Shown piece after piece: positions 35,853 through 44,978 of a DNA stretch of 50,064 nucleotides (its first letter is position 1; each line of letters opens with the position of its first letter). The notes below the pieces were generated by a model that was given only the letters and a program-made list of their open reading frames with translations, was not told the DNA's origin and made no database searches. The stretch comes from Actinomycetota bacterium (lineage in GTDB: Bacteria > Actinomycetota > Acidimicrobiia > Acidimicrobiales > Ilumatobacteraceae): the NCBI GenBank assembly GCA_009711295.1, contig WLST01000006.1, positions 1 through 50,064 on the forward strand, read 5' to 3'. Made by a program: the position numbers and the translations under genes.

Positions 35853-36683
35853 ATGCGCGCGCCTCTCCTCTTTTTGTCCACCTGTGTCTTTGCACTCAGC
35901 ATTGGCGCACCTGCACGCATCGCGCATGGCACTCCCGCCGACATCGATGTCACTGGTGATGTTGTCGGCAACACCATCATTGCTGGGGTCACTTTCAACT
36001 CCGACAGCGCAACCTCGGAAGCTCGTTGCACATGGAACACCACCGTCATTTCCGATAGCAAGTACGAGCCGTATTCATTCACTGTTCGCAATGGCATCAC
36101 CTACCGTTGGTACGTGCGCACCTGTGCACCTTTGGTTGCCGGTCAACCATATGCACTCAGTTTTCACTGGATCCCCATCATCTCTGAATCAACGCTGGCA
36201 GAACAAGCATCTGCGCATTCATGGAATACCTTGCCTGTTCCCTTCGTGAACACTGCACCACCTGCACAGCGAGCACTAGTGAAATTACCGATGTGGTGGT
36301 GGGTAACAAGTAATTCTTGGCGCACCGTTTCCACCACTGCATGGATACCTACGCCACGAGGAATAGTGACTGTTACTGTCACCGCCAAGCCCGACACACT
36401 CTTGGTAAACCCTGGTGATGCAAAAGCAACGAACAACGGAAAATTCACTTGTTCAGGTCCGGGTAAAGCGTGGCGCGAAAGTGATGGTGACGATGCAAAA
36501 AGCAGTTGCATGTACACCTATGCACACAGCTCATCACGCACTACATGGAAGGCAAGCGTTGCCATTCGCTGGTCAATTACGTGGAAATCAAACCTTGGCA
36601 AAAAAGGAACGCTCCCTTCGGTCACCACCACTCGTCGTATACCTGTGGTGGTCGGGGAAATTCAGGCGCTGGTCACCGAGTAA
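35853..36683 (+). CDS. Secreted protein of unknown function
   Basis: 276 residues with a signal peptide (MRAPLLFLSTCVFALSIGAP, cleavage near AHG). The mature part is beta-rich with many Trp and Thr. It includes MWWWVTSNSWRTVSTTAW, VTVTVTAKPDTLLVNPGD, a Cys pair in CSGPGKAW and SSCMYTYAHSS, and a final WSITWKSN domain. This layout recurs in actinobacterial secreted proteins of unknown role and may be an Ig/PKD-like fold. The ATG at 35853 is preferred to longer starts, which reach into the divergent helR promoter. Confidence 0.82.
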   Translation: MRAPLLFLSTCVFALSIGAPARIAHGTPADIDVTGDVVGNTIIAGVTFNSDSATSEARCTWNTTVISDSKYEPYSFTVRNGITYRWYVRTCAPLVAGQPYALSFHWIPIISESTLAEQASAHSWNTLPVPFVNTAPPAQRALVKLPMWWWVTSNSWRTVSTTAWIPTPRGIVTVTVTAKPDTLLVNPGDAKATNNGKFTCSGPGKAWRESDGDDAKSSCMYTYAHSSSRTTWKASVAIRWSITWKSNLGKKGTLPSVTTTRRIPVVVGEIQALVTE

Positions 36684-37040
36684 TTAGGCAGGTGAAACAG
36701 GGCGCACGGGGCGGTGCCACACCGCTGAGTACGCAACAACACAAATGCTCGCTCCGTCGTCGCGGGGCTGCACGGTGGCATCTCCATCGGCAATGACCGT
36801 GTGGTCGTCGAACTCCTCTGCCCCGCCAGTGTGTGGCGGCCAGAGCAATGTTGCTTTCCCATTCGCTGCCACGTTGTCGGCACTGCGTTTTCCGACCGCT
36901 GCTACCAAGCCGTTGCCTTCGGGCACAAAGACCACCGCCCGGAGGTGTGGTTCGCCATTTGGGCTCACCGTAATGAGGTACCCAAAGGGCCTGCGGGCCA
37001 CTGCTTTTGCCAAGTTGGCTGGATCTATCGTCACACTCAC
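36684..37040 (-). CDS. Pyridoxamine-phosphate-oxidase-fold flavin/F420-binding protein
   Basis: A 118-residue split beta-barrel protein. FGYLITVSPNGEPHLRAVVF and the GDATVQPRDDGA segment fit the PPOX/F420-dependent reductase fold. It is shorter than PdxH and lacks its substrate-binding tail, so vitamin B6 synthesis is unlikely. It starts at GTG and ends directly next to the stop of the secreted protein gene (TAATTA). Cofactor (FMN, F420 or heme) is not decided. Confidence 0.78.
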   Translation of the reverse strand: MSVTIDPANLAKAVARRPFGYLITVSPNGEPHLRAVVFVPEGNGLVAAVGKRSADNVAANGKATLLWPPHTGGAEEFDDHTVIADGDATVQPRDDGASICVVAYSAVWHRPVRPVSPA

Positions 37041-37051
37041 GCTCTACAACC

Positions 37052-37057
37052 TATAGT
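37052..37057 (+). promoter_or_regulatory. Possible -10 element for a leaderless transcript
   Basis: TATAGT lies 6 bases before the GTG start at 37064, the spacing expected when transcription begins at the start codon itself. No Shine-Dalgarno is visible. No convincing -35 is seen. Leaderless mRNAs are common in actinobacteria. Confidence 0.45.
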
Positions 37058-37063
37058 GGCGCC

Positions 37064-37651
37064 GTGACTTCCTCCCGCGACCTCATCATTTTGGAACGCC
37101 GTTTTGTGAATGCCCTCGCTGCCACCAGCGATGAAGCCATCACCACAGCAGCCCTAGCCCTCGAAGAAAACCTGCAAACAGTGCTCGCCCAAAGCGCAGG
37201 CCTGAGCGACGGCGCCTTTGATGACCCCGACACCTTGGCAAGCGCCATTCGCGAAGGGGCCACCCGCCGCAAATGTGCTGGCGATGTGTGCGTTGTTTTA
37301 TGCGAGCCCTGCACGCAGCACTGTATTGAAGTTCTTGCCGGCGCAGCCGACGACCCATCACTCGACGACCTCAATGCCATTTTGCCTGAAGCCATCGAAA
37401 AGTTTGGCGAGGAAATGGTGAAGCTCATGGTGGTGCAGTACTCACTGAGTTTGGCTGGCTTTAAAAAGCTCATACAGTCCGATGAAAAATGGGCGCTTCC
37501 CGTTTCTCCTTCAGCGGTCGCCGCAGTGCGTGTGGCCGACGAAGCCGAACAGGCCGCAAAGCGTGCCCTGCGTAATGAGCGCAAAGAAAAAGAAAAGGCT
37601 CAGAAAAAATTAGCTGCAGAACAACGCGCTGCAGCAAAAAACCGCCGCTAA
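37064..37651 (+). CDS. Uncharacterised Cys-rich protein with charged coiled-coil tail
   Basis: 195 residues from GTG. A helical N-terminus leads to a compact Cys cluster (Cys71, 76, 80, 83, 87; KCAGDVCVVLCEPCTQHC), which could bind zinc or an Fe-S cluster. The C-terminal 40 residues are almost all Lys, Glu, Ala and Arg (RNERKEKEKAQKKLAAEQRA) and should form a basic coiled coil. I recognise no family. Its start is 23 bases from the start of the divergent PPOX-fold gene. Confidence 0.75.
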   Translation: MTSSRDLIILERRFVNALAATSDEAITTAALALEENLQTVLAQSAGLSDGAFDDPDTLASAIREGATRRKCAGDVCVVLCEPCTQHCIEVLAGAADDPSLDDLNAILPEAIEKFGEEMVKLMVVQYSLSLAGFKKLIQSDEKWALPVSPSAVAAVRVADEAEQAAKRALRNERKEKEKAQKKLAAEQRAAAKNRR

Positions 37652-37655
37652 TTTT

Positions 37656-38450
37656 TTAGCGTGGTGTGACAATGCGCAGGCATTGAATACCGTCGAACAC
37701 TCCAGGTACAACAACCACCGTGTATTGCGGGTAGGCGTTTGCACATTGTCCGAATGGCATTTTAATGCGAGCGCCATCGAGTGTTCCTGATGTTCTTGCA
37801 ATAGGCCAGTCGCCTTTGATGTCGTCAACTTTGAGTTGAGGAGAAATTTGACTTGGCTTCACAACGCCGTTGTATGTGCCGGTTTCATCGAGTTGTGATG
37901 TACGCAGTTTGAGATTGTCGACGGAAACTTGAAGCGCATCGACAACGGCCTTTGCTGCATCAACATCGGAGCGCAAAGTTGATGTTGCTTTTTCATTCGC
38001 TGCAACGCGGTCGGCAAGATTGCCGAGTGAAGTTTTTGCGGTGGCAAGGTCGGCATCGAGAGTTTTTACCAACCCCGTCACTTCACTGAGAGTTGCCGCC
38101 GTTGCGTCGTCATTTTCTGCAAGCGTGACAACAAGATCTTCCAGCGCAGAAATACGTGTATCAATTTCTGGGTCAATTGGTGCAACTTCTCCATCGGGCG
38201 TGTCGCCAGTTGCAGGTGCGTCAACAACCGAATCGGAAGTTTCTTCGTTGGAAGTTTCATCGGTCGGCGGGGAACTCGTTGAACTGCCGTTTGAACTTCC
38301 CGGCGGCGCGGTAACGCCAATGGCATCGGTGATAGCGCTAAAAGCGTTGACCTGCCCTAAGACAGAAACGGTGGCAAGTAATACTCCGACGAGCGCAAAG
38401 CCCGACAAAATGACGCGAGCAGTGGACCGGTTCATGTGGCGAGGGTTCAT
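37656..38450 (-). CDS. Membrane-anchored coiled-coil protein of unknown function
   Basis: 264 residues. One N-terminal membrane helix (ARVILSGFALVGVLLATVSV) is followed by a Ser/Thr/Pro/Glu-rich low-complexity linker (about 45-95). A coiled coil of heptad character follows (about 97-190, ISALEDLVVTLAENDDATAA to VVDALQVSVDNLKLRTSQLD), with a small C-terminal domain containing two Cys (GQCANAY, IQCLRIV). It may be exported and stay attached to the membrane. ATG at 38435 is an alternative start. Confidence 0.75.
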   Translation of the reverse strand: MNPRHMNRSTARVILSGFALVGVLLATVSVLGQVNAFSAITDAIGVTAPPGSSNGSSTSSPPTDETSNEETSDSVVDAPATGDTPDGEVAPIDPEIDTRISALEDLVVTLAENDDATAATLSEVTGLVKTLDADLATAKTSLGNLADRVAANEKATSTLRSDVDAAKAVVDALQVSVDNLKLRTSQLDETGTYNGVVKPSQISPQLKVDDIKGDWPIARTSGTLDGARIKMPFGQCANAYPQYTVVVVPGVFDGIQCLRIVTPR

Positions 38451-38494
38451 ACCCGTACCGTACGCCCTCGGTGTACAGAACCTGTCCGCGCCCC

Positions 38495-38878
38495 TTAATG
38501 CCGGCCGAGCACGCGCTCTGGGGTGAGCACAATGCCAATGCGCACTGTGTTTGCAGGGTCAAATGCCTTACCATCGACATGACCGTGTTTGCGCACCACC
38601 TCATCACGCAGTTCCATATTGGGGTCCTCCACAACATGCAGCGACCCACGCAATTCCACATAGTGCGAGGTATTGGTGGGGTCAATGACCGACAATGAGC
38701 CCTTACCCGACCGCAGAGCATCGACATGTTTTTGGCGTCCGGCATGCGTGCTCACCCACACTTTTCCGTCACGCCACACAAACCACACTGGGGTGGAATG
38801 TGCATAACCGTCAGTGCCAGCTATGGAAAGCGTGCCGGTAACAGGTTCGGCCAAGATGCGCGCCGCGTTGTCGTTCAT
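38495..38878 (-). CDS. PPOX-class F420- or FMN-dependent oxidoreductase family protein
   Basis: A 127-residue split beta-barrel protein. Family features are GTLSIAGTDGYAHSTPVWFV, WVSTHAGRQKHVDALRSG and SVIDPTNTSHYVELRG, close to the F420-dependent enzymes of actinobacteria. The start at 38878 (MNDNAARILAEP) is preferred over the frame to 38962, which would cover the promoter and start of the divergent dihydropyrimidinase gene. Physiological substrate is unknown. Confidence 0.85.
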   Translation of the reverse strand: MNDNAARILAEPVTGTLSIAGTDGYAHSTPVWFVWRDGKVWVSTHAGRQKHVDALRSGKGSLSVIDPTNTSHYVELRGSLHVVEDPNMELRDEVVRKHGHVDGKAFDPANTVRIGIVLTPERVLGRH

Positions 38879-38955
38879 TGAAACCACAGAAACCCCCTCG
38901 TTGGTCACTGTAGCCGTGTCTGAGACTCGGCTTTGAATATCGGTACGCTCTACAT

Positions 38956-40380
38956 ATGGCACGCATCCTCATCACGAACGGCACCATTGTGAGCCCGAGT
39001 GGCCGCTATGCAAGCGATGTATTCATCGACGGCGAAACTATTCAAGCCATTTTTCAACCCGGCCAAGCAGCCGCACTCGGCATTGTTGCCGACAAGGTCA
39101 TCGATGCAACAGGTAAGTACGTCATTCCTGGCGGCGTCGACGTGCATACACATATGGAACTCCCCATGGGCCCTATTGAAGCAACCGATACGTTCGAAAC
39201 TGGTTCCAACGCAGCTGCGTGGGGTGGCATCACCACCATCGTCGACATGGCGCTCCAACGCAAGGGCGAAAACATTCAAGATGGTCTTGCTGCGTGGCAT
39301 CAGAAAGCTGCGGGCAACTGCTCTATCGATTACGCCTTTCACCAAATTATGGGCGACATTCATGACCAAAGCTTGAAAGACATGACCTACCTCGTTGAAC
39401 ACGAGGGCGTCACTTCATTCAAGTTGTTCATGGCGTACCCCGACACCTATTACAGCGACGACGGCCAAATACTTCGTGCGATGCAAGAAGCAAGCAACAA
39501 CGGCGCAGTCATCATGATGCACGCCGAAAACGGTATGGCTATCGATGTGCTTGTTCAGCAACATCTTGCACGAGGTGAAACCGACCCCGTGTTTCACTCC
39601 ATTAGCCGACCCAGTTTGCTTGAAGGCGAAGCAACACATCGCGCCATTGTGCTGAGCCAAGTAGCGGGCAACGTTCCGCTCTACATCGTGCACATGTCTG
39701 CATCAGAAGCATTAAATGAAGTTGCGCGTGCTCAGCACGAAGGCCTCAACGTCTTTGCTGAAACATGCCCGCAGTATTTGTATCTCACATTGGAAGAACA
39801 CCTATCGCAGCCCAACTTCGAAGGTGCCAAGTTTGTGTGTAGCCCCCCTATTCGTTCACAGCACGACCACCATCATCACCAAAGTGATTTGTGGAAGGGC
39901 CTGCGCATGAACGAACTCGCGGTAGTGAGTACAGACCATTGCCCATTTTGTTTCAAAGACCAAAAAACACTCGGGCGCAACGACTTCTCGAAAATCCCTA
40001 ATGGCTTGCCCGGCGTTGAACATCGCATGGAGCTCATCTACCAAGGCGTAGTTCTTGGTGAGTTGTCACTCGAGCGTTGGGTGGAAACCTGTTGCACCAC
40101 ACCTGCGCGCATGTTCGGCATGTACCCCAAAAAAGGCATTATCGCCCCAGGGGCCGACGCCGACATTGTGGTGTGGGACCCACATCAAAAAACCACTATT
40201 GGCATTAACGGCAAACACCACATGAACACCGACTACAGCGCATTTGAAGGAACCGTTATCGACGGCAAAGTCGACACGGTGCTTTCTCGCGGCATGGTCG
40301 TTGTGGAAAATGACACCTTCACTGGTCGCAAAGGTCACGGTAAATACGTGAAGCGCGACCTTTGCCAATACCTACACTGA
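38956..40380 (+). CDS. hydA: Dihydropyrimidinase (D-hydantoinase)
   Basis: A 474-residue cyclic amidohydrolase. The metal ligands DVHTHMEL, carbamylated-lysine region SFKLFMAY, MMHAENG, YIVHMSASEAL and STDHCPF are in the right order, and NGLPGVEHRM matches dihydropyrimidinases. It opens dihydrouracil or dihydrothymine to the N-carbamoyl-beta-amino acid. The following mmsA and the convergent aminotransferase fit later steps of reductive pyrimidine breakdown, while the dehydrogenase and the ureidopropionase are not in this window. Allantoinase is a less likely alternative. Confidence 0.93.
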   Translation: MARILITNGTIVSPSGRYASDVFIDGETIQAIFQPGQAAALGIVADKVIDATGKYVIPGGVDVHTHMELPMGPIEATDTFETGSNAAAWGGITTIVDMALQRKGENIQDGLAAWHQKAAGNCSIDYAFHQIMGDIHDQSLKDMTYLVEHEGVTSFKLFMAYPDTYYSDDGQILRAMQEASNNGAVIMMHAENGMAIDVLVQQHLARGETDPVFHSISRPSLLEGEATHRAIVLSQVAGNVPLYIVHMSASEALNEVARAQHEGLNVFAETCPQYLYLTLEEHLSQPNFEGAKFVCSPPIRSQHDHHHHQSDLWKGLRMNELAVVSTDHCPFCFKDQKTLGRNDFSKIPNGLPGVEHRMELIYQGVVLGELSLERWVETCCTTPARMFGMYPKKGIIAPGADADIVVWDPHQKTTIGINGKHHMNTDYSAFEGTVIDGKVDTVLSRGMVVVENDTFTGRKGHGKYVKRDLCQYLH

Positions 40381-40417
40381 TCTTTACTTTCTCCATCTCA
40401 CACAGACTGAAGGCACT

Positions 40418-41902
40418 ATGAACCGCATCTCGCATTGGATTAATGGAACCGTCGTTGCTGGCACCTCTGGTAAGTCTGGAAAAGTCTTTAACCCGGCAAC
40501 TGGCGAACAATCAGCAGCGGTCGACTTCGCTTCAGTCGCCGAAGTCGATGCAGCAGTTGCAAATGCTGTTGCAGCATTTCCTGCATGGCGTGCCACCAAC
40601 TTGTCGCGTCGCGCCGAAGTGATGTTCCACATGCGCGAACTCGTCGATGTGAATCGCAAAGAAATTGCTGCAATGTTGAGTGCCGAGCACGGCAAAGTAC
40701 TCTCCGATGCCTTAGGTGAAGTTGCCCGTGGCTTGGAAAACATTGAATATGCCTGTGGTATTCCCAACCTCTTGAAGGGCGGCTATAGCGAGCAAGCTTC
40801 CGCCGGAGTAGATGTGTACAACATTCGCCAACCTCTTGGCGTTGTTGCCGGCATCACCCCGTTCAACTTTCCCGCAATGGTGCCCATGTGGATGTTTGCC
40901 AATGCATTGGGTTGCGGCAACACGTTCATTTTGAAGCCAAGCGAAAAAGACCCATCGGTCACCATGTTCATTGCCGAGTTGCTCAAGCAGGCTGGCCTTC
41001 CCGACGGCTGCTTCAACGTTGTGCACGGCGACAAGGTGGCAGTCGACCGCATACTTGATCACCCCGACATTGCAGCAATTTCATTTGTGGGTTCAACGCC
41101 CATTGCAAAATACATTTACGAAACCGGCACACGAAACGGAAAGCGTGTTCAAGCTTTAGGTGGCGCAAAAAACCATATGCTCGTGCTTCCCGATGCCGAC
41201 CTCAATATGGCTGCCGACGCTGCGGTCAGTGCTGCTTATGGTTCTGCGGGCGAACGTTGCATGGCCATTTCTGTATTGCTTGCACACGACTCCATCGCCG
41301 ACGCACTCATTTCCAAAATTGAAGAGCGCATCCCCAACATCACTGTTGGTGCAGGCGACGACCCTACGAGCGAAATGGGCCCGCTCATCACCGGTGAACA
41401 TCGCGACAAGGTAGCTACGTACATTGCAGGCGCTACGCAAGAAGGCGCAACGCTCGTGGTTGATGGGCGCACCGATGTTCCTGCACAAGGCTTCTACTTG
41501 AAGCCAAGCCTCATCGACAATGTCGCACCTGGCATGAAGTGTTACGACGATGAAATTTTTGGTCCGGTCTTGTCGGTTGTTCGTGTGAAGAGCTACGACG
41601 AAGGCGTTCAACTCATCAACAACAACCTCTATGGCAATGGCACGGCAATTTTCACTCGCGATGGCGGAGCTGCTCGTCAGTTCCAGTTCGACATCAACGT
41701 GGGCATGGTAGGCATCAACGTTCCAGTTCCGGTGCCTGTGTCGTACTACTCATTTGGCGGTTGGAAATCGAGCCTCTTTGGCGATCAACATATGTACGGC
41801 CCAGAAGGCATTAACTTCTACACCCGTTCCAAAGTTGTTACTTCGCGCTGGCCAGACCCGCGCACGTCAACGGTTGATCTTGGGTTCCCGCAGAACCGTT
41901 AA
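40418..41902 (+). CDS. mmsA: Methylmalonate-semialdehyde dehydrogenase (CoA-acylating)
   Basis: A 494-residue aldehyde dehydrogenase. The segment GAKNHMLVLPDADL with AAYGSAGERCMAIS around the catalytic Cys is characteristic of the MmsA branch, as is GVVAGITPFNFPAMVPMWM. It turns methylmalonate semialdehyde, or malonate semialdehyde, into propionyl-CoA or acetyl-CoA with NAD+ and CoA. These semialdehydes arise from thymine and uracil via beta-amino acids, and also from valine and inositol. It starts 37 bases after hydA. Confidence 0.95.
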   Translation: MNRISHWINGTVVAGTSGKSGKVFNPATGEQSAAVDFASVAEVDAAVANAVAAFPAWRATNLSRRAEVMFHMRELVDVNRKEIAAMLSAEHGKVLSDALGEVARGLENIEYACGIPNLLKGGYSEQASAGVDVYNIRQPLGVVAGITPFNFPAMVPMWMFANALGCGNTFILKPSEKDPSVTMFIAELLKQAGLPDGCFNVVHGDKVAVDRILDHPDIAAISFVGSTPIAKYIYETGTRNGKRVQALGGAKNHMLVLPDADLNMAADAAVSAAYGSAGERCMAISVLLAHDSIADALISKIEERIPNITVGAGDDPTSEMGPLITGEHRDKVATYIAGATQEGATLVVDGRTDVPAQGFYLKPSLIDNVAPGMKCYDDEIFGPVLSVVRVKSYDEGVQLINNNLYGNGTAIFTRDGGAARQFQFDINVGMVGINVPVPVPVSYYSFGGWKSSLFGDQHMYGPEGINFYTRSKVVTSRWPDPRTSTVDLGFPQNR

Positions 41903-41910
41903 GTTCTCAG

Positions 41911-43266
41911 TTATTTGCCCGTGTAAAAAGCATCGGCAACATCGAGTGCCTCATCGATAATGGCTAAACCATCACGCAATTCCTGATCGGAAATGACGAG
42001 TGGTGGCACCACGTGCAATCGATTGAAGTGTGTAAATGGCCACAGGTTTTTTGCCTTGCACGCTGCCGCTAGATCGCCCATTGGTTGCGCGGCAGGCCCT
42101 GATGCATTGAAGGGAACAAGTGGTTCACGCGTTTCACGATCGCGCACCAGCTCAATTGCCCAAAACACGCCCAAGCCACGAACATCGCCCACGCTTGGAT
42201 GTTTTGCTTTTAATTTTTCAAGCTCTGGCCCAATGATGTCTGCGCCCAAATGCCGGGCATGCTCCACGATCTTTTCTTCTTTGAAAATATTGATGGAGGC
42301 AACGGCCGATGCACATGCAAGCGGGTGACCGCTATAGGTCAGACCACCGGGGTATGGCTTTTGACGGAAGGTTTCAGAGATGCGATCAGAAATAATGACG
42401 CCACCCAATGGCAAGTAACCCGAGTTCACGCCTTTAGCGAAGCAGATGAGATCGGGAGCAACATTCCAATGGTCAACTGCAAACCATTCACCGCAGCGAC
42501 CAAAACCCGACATCACTTCATCGCAAATCATCACGATGCCAGTGCGATCGCAAATGTCACGCACACCTTGCAAATAACCCGGTGGTGGTACCAAAATTCC
42601 GTTGGTACCTACAACGCTTTCTAAAACAATGGCGGCAATATTGTTTGCACCTTCCACCATAATGACGTCTTCAAGATGCTGTAGTGCGCGTTCGCTTTCT
42701 TCAATGTCGCTTTGTGAATAGAACTGCGAACGGTATGGGTATGGCCCCCAGAATTTAATGATTCCCGTGGTTGATGGCTCACTGCCCCAACGTCGCGGGT
42801 CACCGGTCAATTGAATAGCCGCTGCGGTTCCACCGTGGTAACTGCGATACGCAGAAAGCACTTTGTGGCGGCCTGTGTGAACACGCGCCATACGTATTGC
42901 GTTTTCTGTTGCCTCTGCCCCACCGTTGGTGAAAAACACCATGTTCAAATCGCCAGGAGCGAGTTCACAGATGAGCCGCGCGGCTTCGCTCCGTGCATCG
43001 TTGGCATGTATCGGAGAAATGGTGCACAAGCGGTCGGCGTATTCTTTAATTGCTGCAATGAGTTTTGGATGCTGGTGGCCAATGTTGACATTGACGAGTT
43101 GGCTCGAAAAGTCGAGGTACTTACGCCCCGTCTCGTCCCAAAACCACGAACCTTCGCCGCCAGCAACAACCAATGGGTTCAGTGTGCTTTGCGCCGACCA
43201 CGAGTGGAAGACGTGTTTGCGGTCGTTGGCAAAAGCCTGAGATGGATTGGTGTCGAGAATGGCCAT
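41911..43266 (-). CDS. Class III omega-aminotransferase (beta-alanine-type)
   Basis: A 451-residue PLP enzyme. Features are FFTNGGAEATENAIRMAR, CDEVMSGFGRCGEWFA and the Schiff-base lysine in ICFAKGVNSGYLPLGGV, then LTYSGHPLACASAVA. It is close to beta-alanine:pyruvate or taurine:pyruvate-like aminotransferases. Next to hydA and mmsA (convergent), deamination of beta-alanine or beta-aminoisobutyrate is the best guess. It starts 9 bases after fhs, so it probably ends the liv-fhs operon. Confidence 0.9.
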   Translation of the reverse strand: MAILDTNPSQAFANDRKHVFHSWSAQSTLNPLVVAGGEGSWFWDETGRKYLDFSSQLVNVNIGHQHPKLIAAIKEYADRLCTISPIHANDARSEAARLICELAPGDLNMVFFTNGGAEATENAIRMARVHTGRHKVLSAYRSYHGGTAAAIQLTGDPRRWGSEPSTTGIIKFWGPYPYRSQFYSQSDIEESERALQHLEDVIMVEGANNIAAIVLESVVGTNGILVPPPGYLQGVRDICDRTGIVMICDEVMSGFGRCGEWFAVDHWNVAPDLICFAKGVNSGYLPLGGVIISDRISETFRQKPYPGGLTYSGHPLACASAVASINIFKEEKIVEHARHLGADIIGPELEKLKAKHPSVGDVRGLGVFWAIELVRDRETREPLVPFNASGPAAQPMGDLAAACKAKNLWPFTHFNRLHVVPPLVISDQELRDGLAIIDEALDVADAFYTGK

Positions 43267-43275
43267 GTGAAAAGA

Positions 43276-44973
43276 CTAGAACAGCCCGACGACATTGCCC
43301 TCGTCGTCGAGGTCAATGCTTTCAGCAGCAGGCGCAGAGCCGAGACCTGGCATGGTGCTCATATCGCCGCAGATGGGGTACACAAAGCCCGCCCCCACCG
43401 AGGCGCGCACTTCACGTACACGCAAAATATGACCCGTTGGAGCCCCTTTGAGAGTGGGGTCGGCCGAAATACTGAGGTGCGTTTTAGCAATACACACTGG
43501 CAAATTGCCCATCCCCAGATTTTCATACCGATCAAGCTGTTCGCTCGCTAACTCGGAATACTCCACACTGGCTGCACCGTAAATAGTACTGGCCACTTTT
43601 TCAATTTTTTCGCGAAGTGAAAACGAGTCGGGGTACAACATGGAAAATGTGGTGGGTTCGTTGCACGCTTCTACTACTGCATGCGCAAGTTCAATAGCAC
43701 CTGCTCCACCGTCGGCAAAATGCGTACACACAGCAACTCTTGCGCCCATCTCTTGTGCAATGCGACGAATCACTTCATGTTCACTGGCATGATCGGTTGG
43801 AAATGCATTGATTGCAACTACGGGCGAAACACCATGCACTTGCACATTTTCGATTTGCTTACGCAAATTCGCAGCACCTGCCAAAACATGTTCTGGATTT
43901 TCCTCTAAGAGTTCTGGAGGAAGTGGCTTTCCCGCAACAATTTTGTACTCGCCACTATGCGCTTTTAATGCACGTACAGTTGCAACAAGAACTGCAGCAT
44001 CGGGTTTTAAACCAGACACTCTGCATTTGATGTTGAAGAAACGTTCTGCTCCCATGTCGGCGCCAAAACCAGCTTCAGTAATGACGTAATCGGCCATGCG
44101 CATTGCCATGAGATCGCCCATCACTGAAGAGTTGCCAGTAGCAATATTTCCAAAAGGTCCGGTGTGCACAATGACCGGCGTGTTTTCGAGGGTCTGCATG
44201 AGATTTGGCTGCAACGCATCTTTCAAAATCACGGCCATCGCACCTGCAGCACGTAGTTGTTCGGCAGTTACTGCTTCACCGGTTGTGGTGTAACCCACCA
44301 CAATGCGACCCAAACGCTGACGCATGTCTTTCAACGATGTAGATAAGCCAAGCAGCGCCATCACTTCTGATGCAGCAGTAATGTCGAAACCTGTATCGCG
44401 GGTAACGCCATCCATTTTTCCACCACGACCAATAGAAATGGAACGCAATGAACGATCATTCACATCGAGCGCACGACGCCATGTGATGTTGTCGGGGTCG
44501 AGTCCTAGTTCATTTCCACGAAAGAGATGATTGTCGAGCATTGCGGACAGTAAATTGTGGGCCGCCGTTACTGCATGGAAGTCTCCTGTGAGATGCAGGT
44601 TTAAATTTTCCATTGGCACTACTTGGCTATACCCACCACCAGCAGCCCCGCCCTTAATGCCAAAGGTGGGCCCCATTGAGGGCTGCCGCAAAGTGAGCAC
44701 CGCTTTTTGCCCGATCTTCCCCATCGCCTGACCAAGACCGACCGACGTAGTGGTTTTTCCTTCACCCAATGGCGTTGGCGTTATAGCCGTAACCACTACA
44801 TATTTGCCCTGAGGACGGCTGTGAAGCGCTTCTAAGGCAGCAAGTTTGATCTTTGCAACTCCAGGGCCATAGGGCTCTAAAAACTCACCGGGCAAGTTCA
44901 GCTGGCTTGCGATGTCACTGAGCGGGGCCAGTTTCGCCTGACGCGCAATATTGATGTCGGAAGGAAACGACAC
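43276..44973 (-). CDS. fhs: Formate-tetrahydrofolate ligase
   Basis: 565 residues, the normal length. The ATP-binding loop TPTPLGEGKTTTSVGLGQ, RQPSMGPTFGIKGGAAGGGY and TGDFHAVTAAHNLL are diagnostic. It makes 10-formyltetrahydrofolate from formate, ATP and tetrahydrofolate, for purines, or runs in reverse to recover ATP and formate. It starts 5 bases after livF, so it is very likely co-transcribed with the ABC importer. Confidence 0.98.
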   Translation of the reverse strand: MSFPSDINIARQAKLAPLSDIASQLNLPGEFLEPYGPGVAKIKLAALEALHSRPQGKYVVVTAITPTPLGEGKTTTSVGLGQAMGKIGQKAVLTLRQPSMGPTFGIKGGAAGGGYSQVVPMENLNLHLTGDFHAVTAAHNLLSAMLDNHLFRGNELGLDPDNITWRRALDVNDRSLRSISIGRGGKMDGVTRDTGFDITAASEVMALLGLSTSLKDMRQRLGRIVVGYTTTGEAVTAEQLRAAGAMAVILKDALQPNLMQTLENTPVIVHTGPFGNIATGNSSVMGDLMAMRMADYVITEAGFGADMGAERFFNIKCRVSGLKPDAAVLVATVRALKAHSGEYKIVAGKPLPPELLEENPEHVLAGAANLRKQIENVQVHGVSPVVAINAFPTDHASEHEVIRRIAQEMGARVAVCTHFADGGAGAIELAHAVVEACNEPTTFSMLYPDSFSLREKIEKVASTIYGAASVEYSELASEQLDRYENLGMGNLPVCIAKTHLSISADPTLKGAPTGHILRVREVRASVGAGFVYPICGDMSTMPGLGSAPAAESIDLDDEGNVVGLF

Positions 44974-44978
44974 GGGTT

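Noticed and set aside
37646-37661. CGCTAATTTTTTAGCG palindrome at convergent gene ends as a terminator
   Set aside because: Only six base pairs, AT-rich, and formed largely by the two facing stop codons; too weak to claim termination.
38879-38962. N-terminal extension of the PPOX-class protein up to 38962
   Set aside because: It would overlap the start of the divergent dihydropyrimidinase gene and adds no fold elements.
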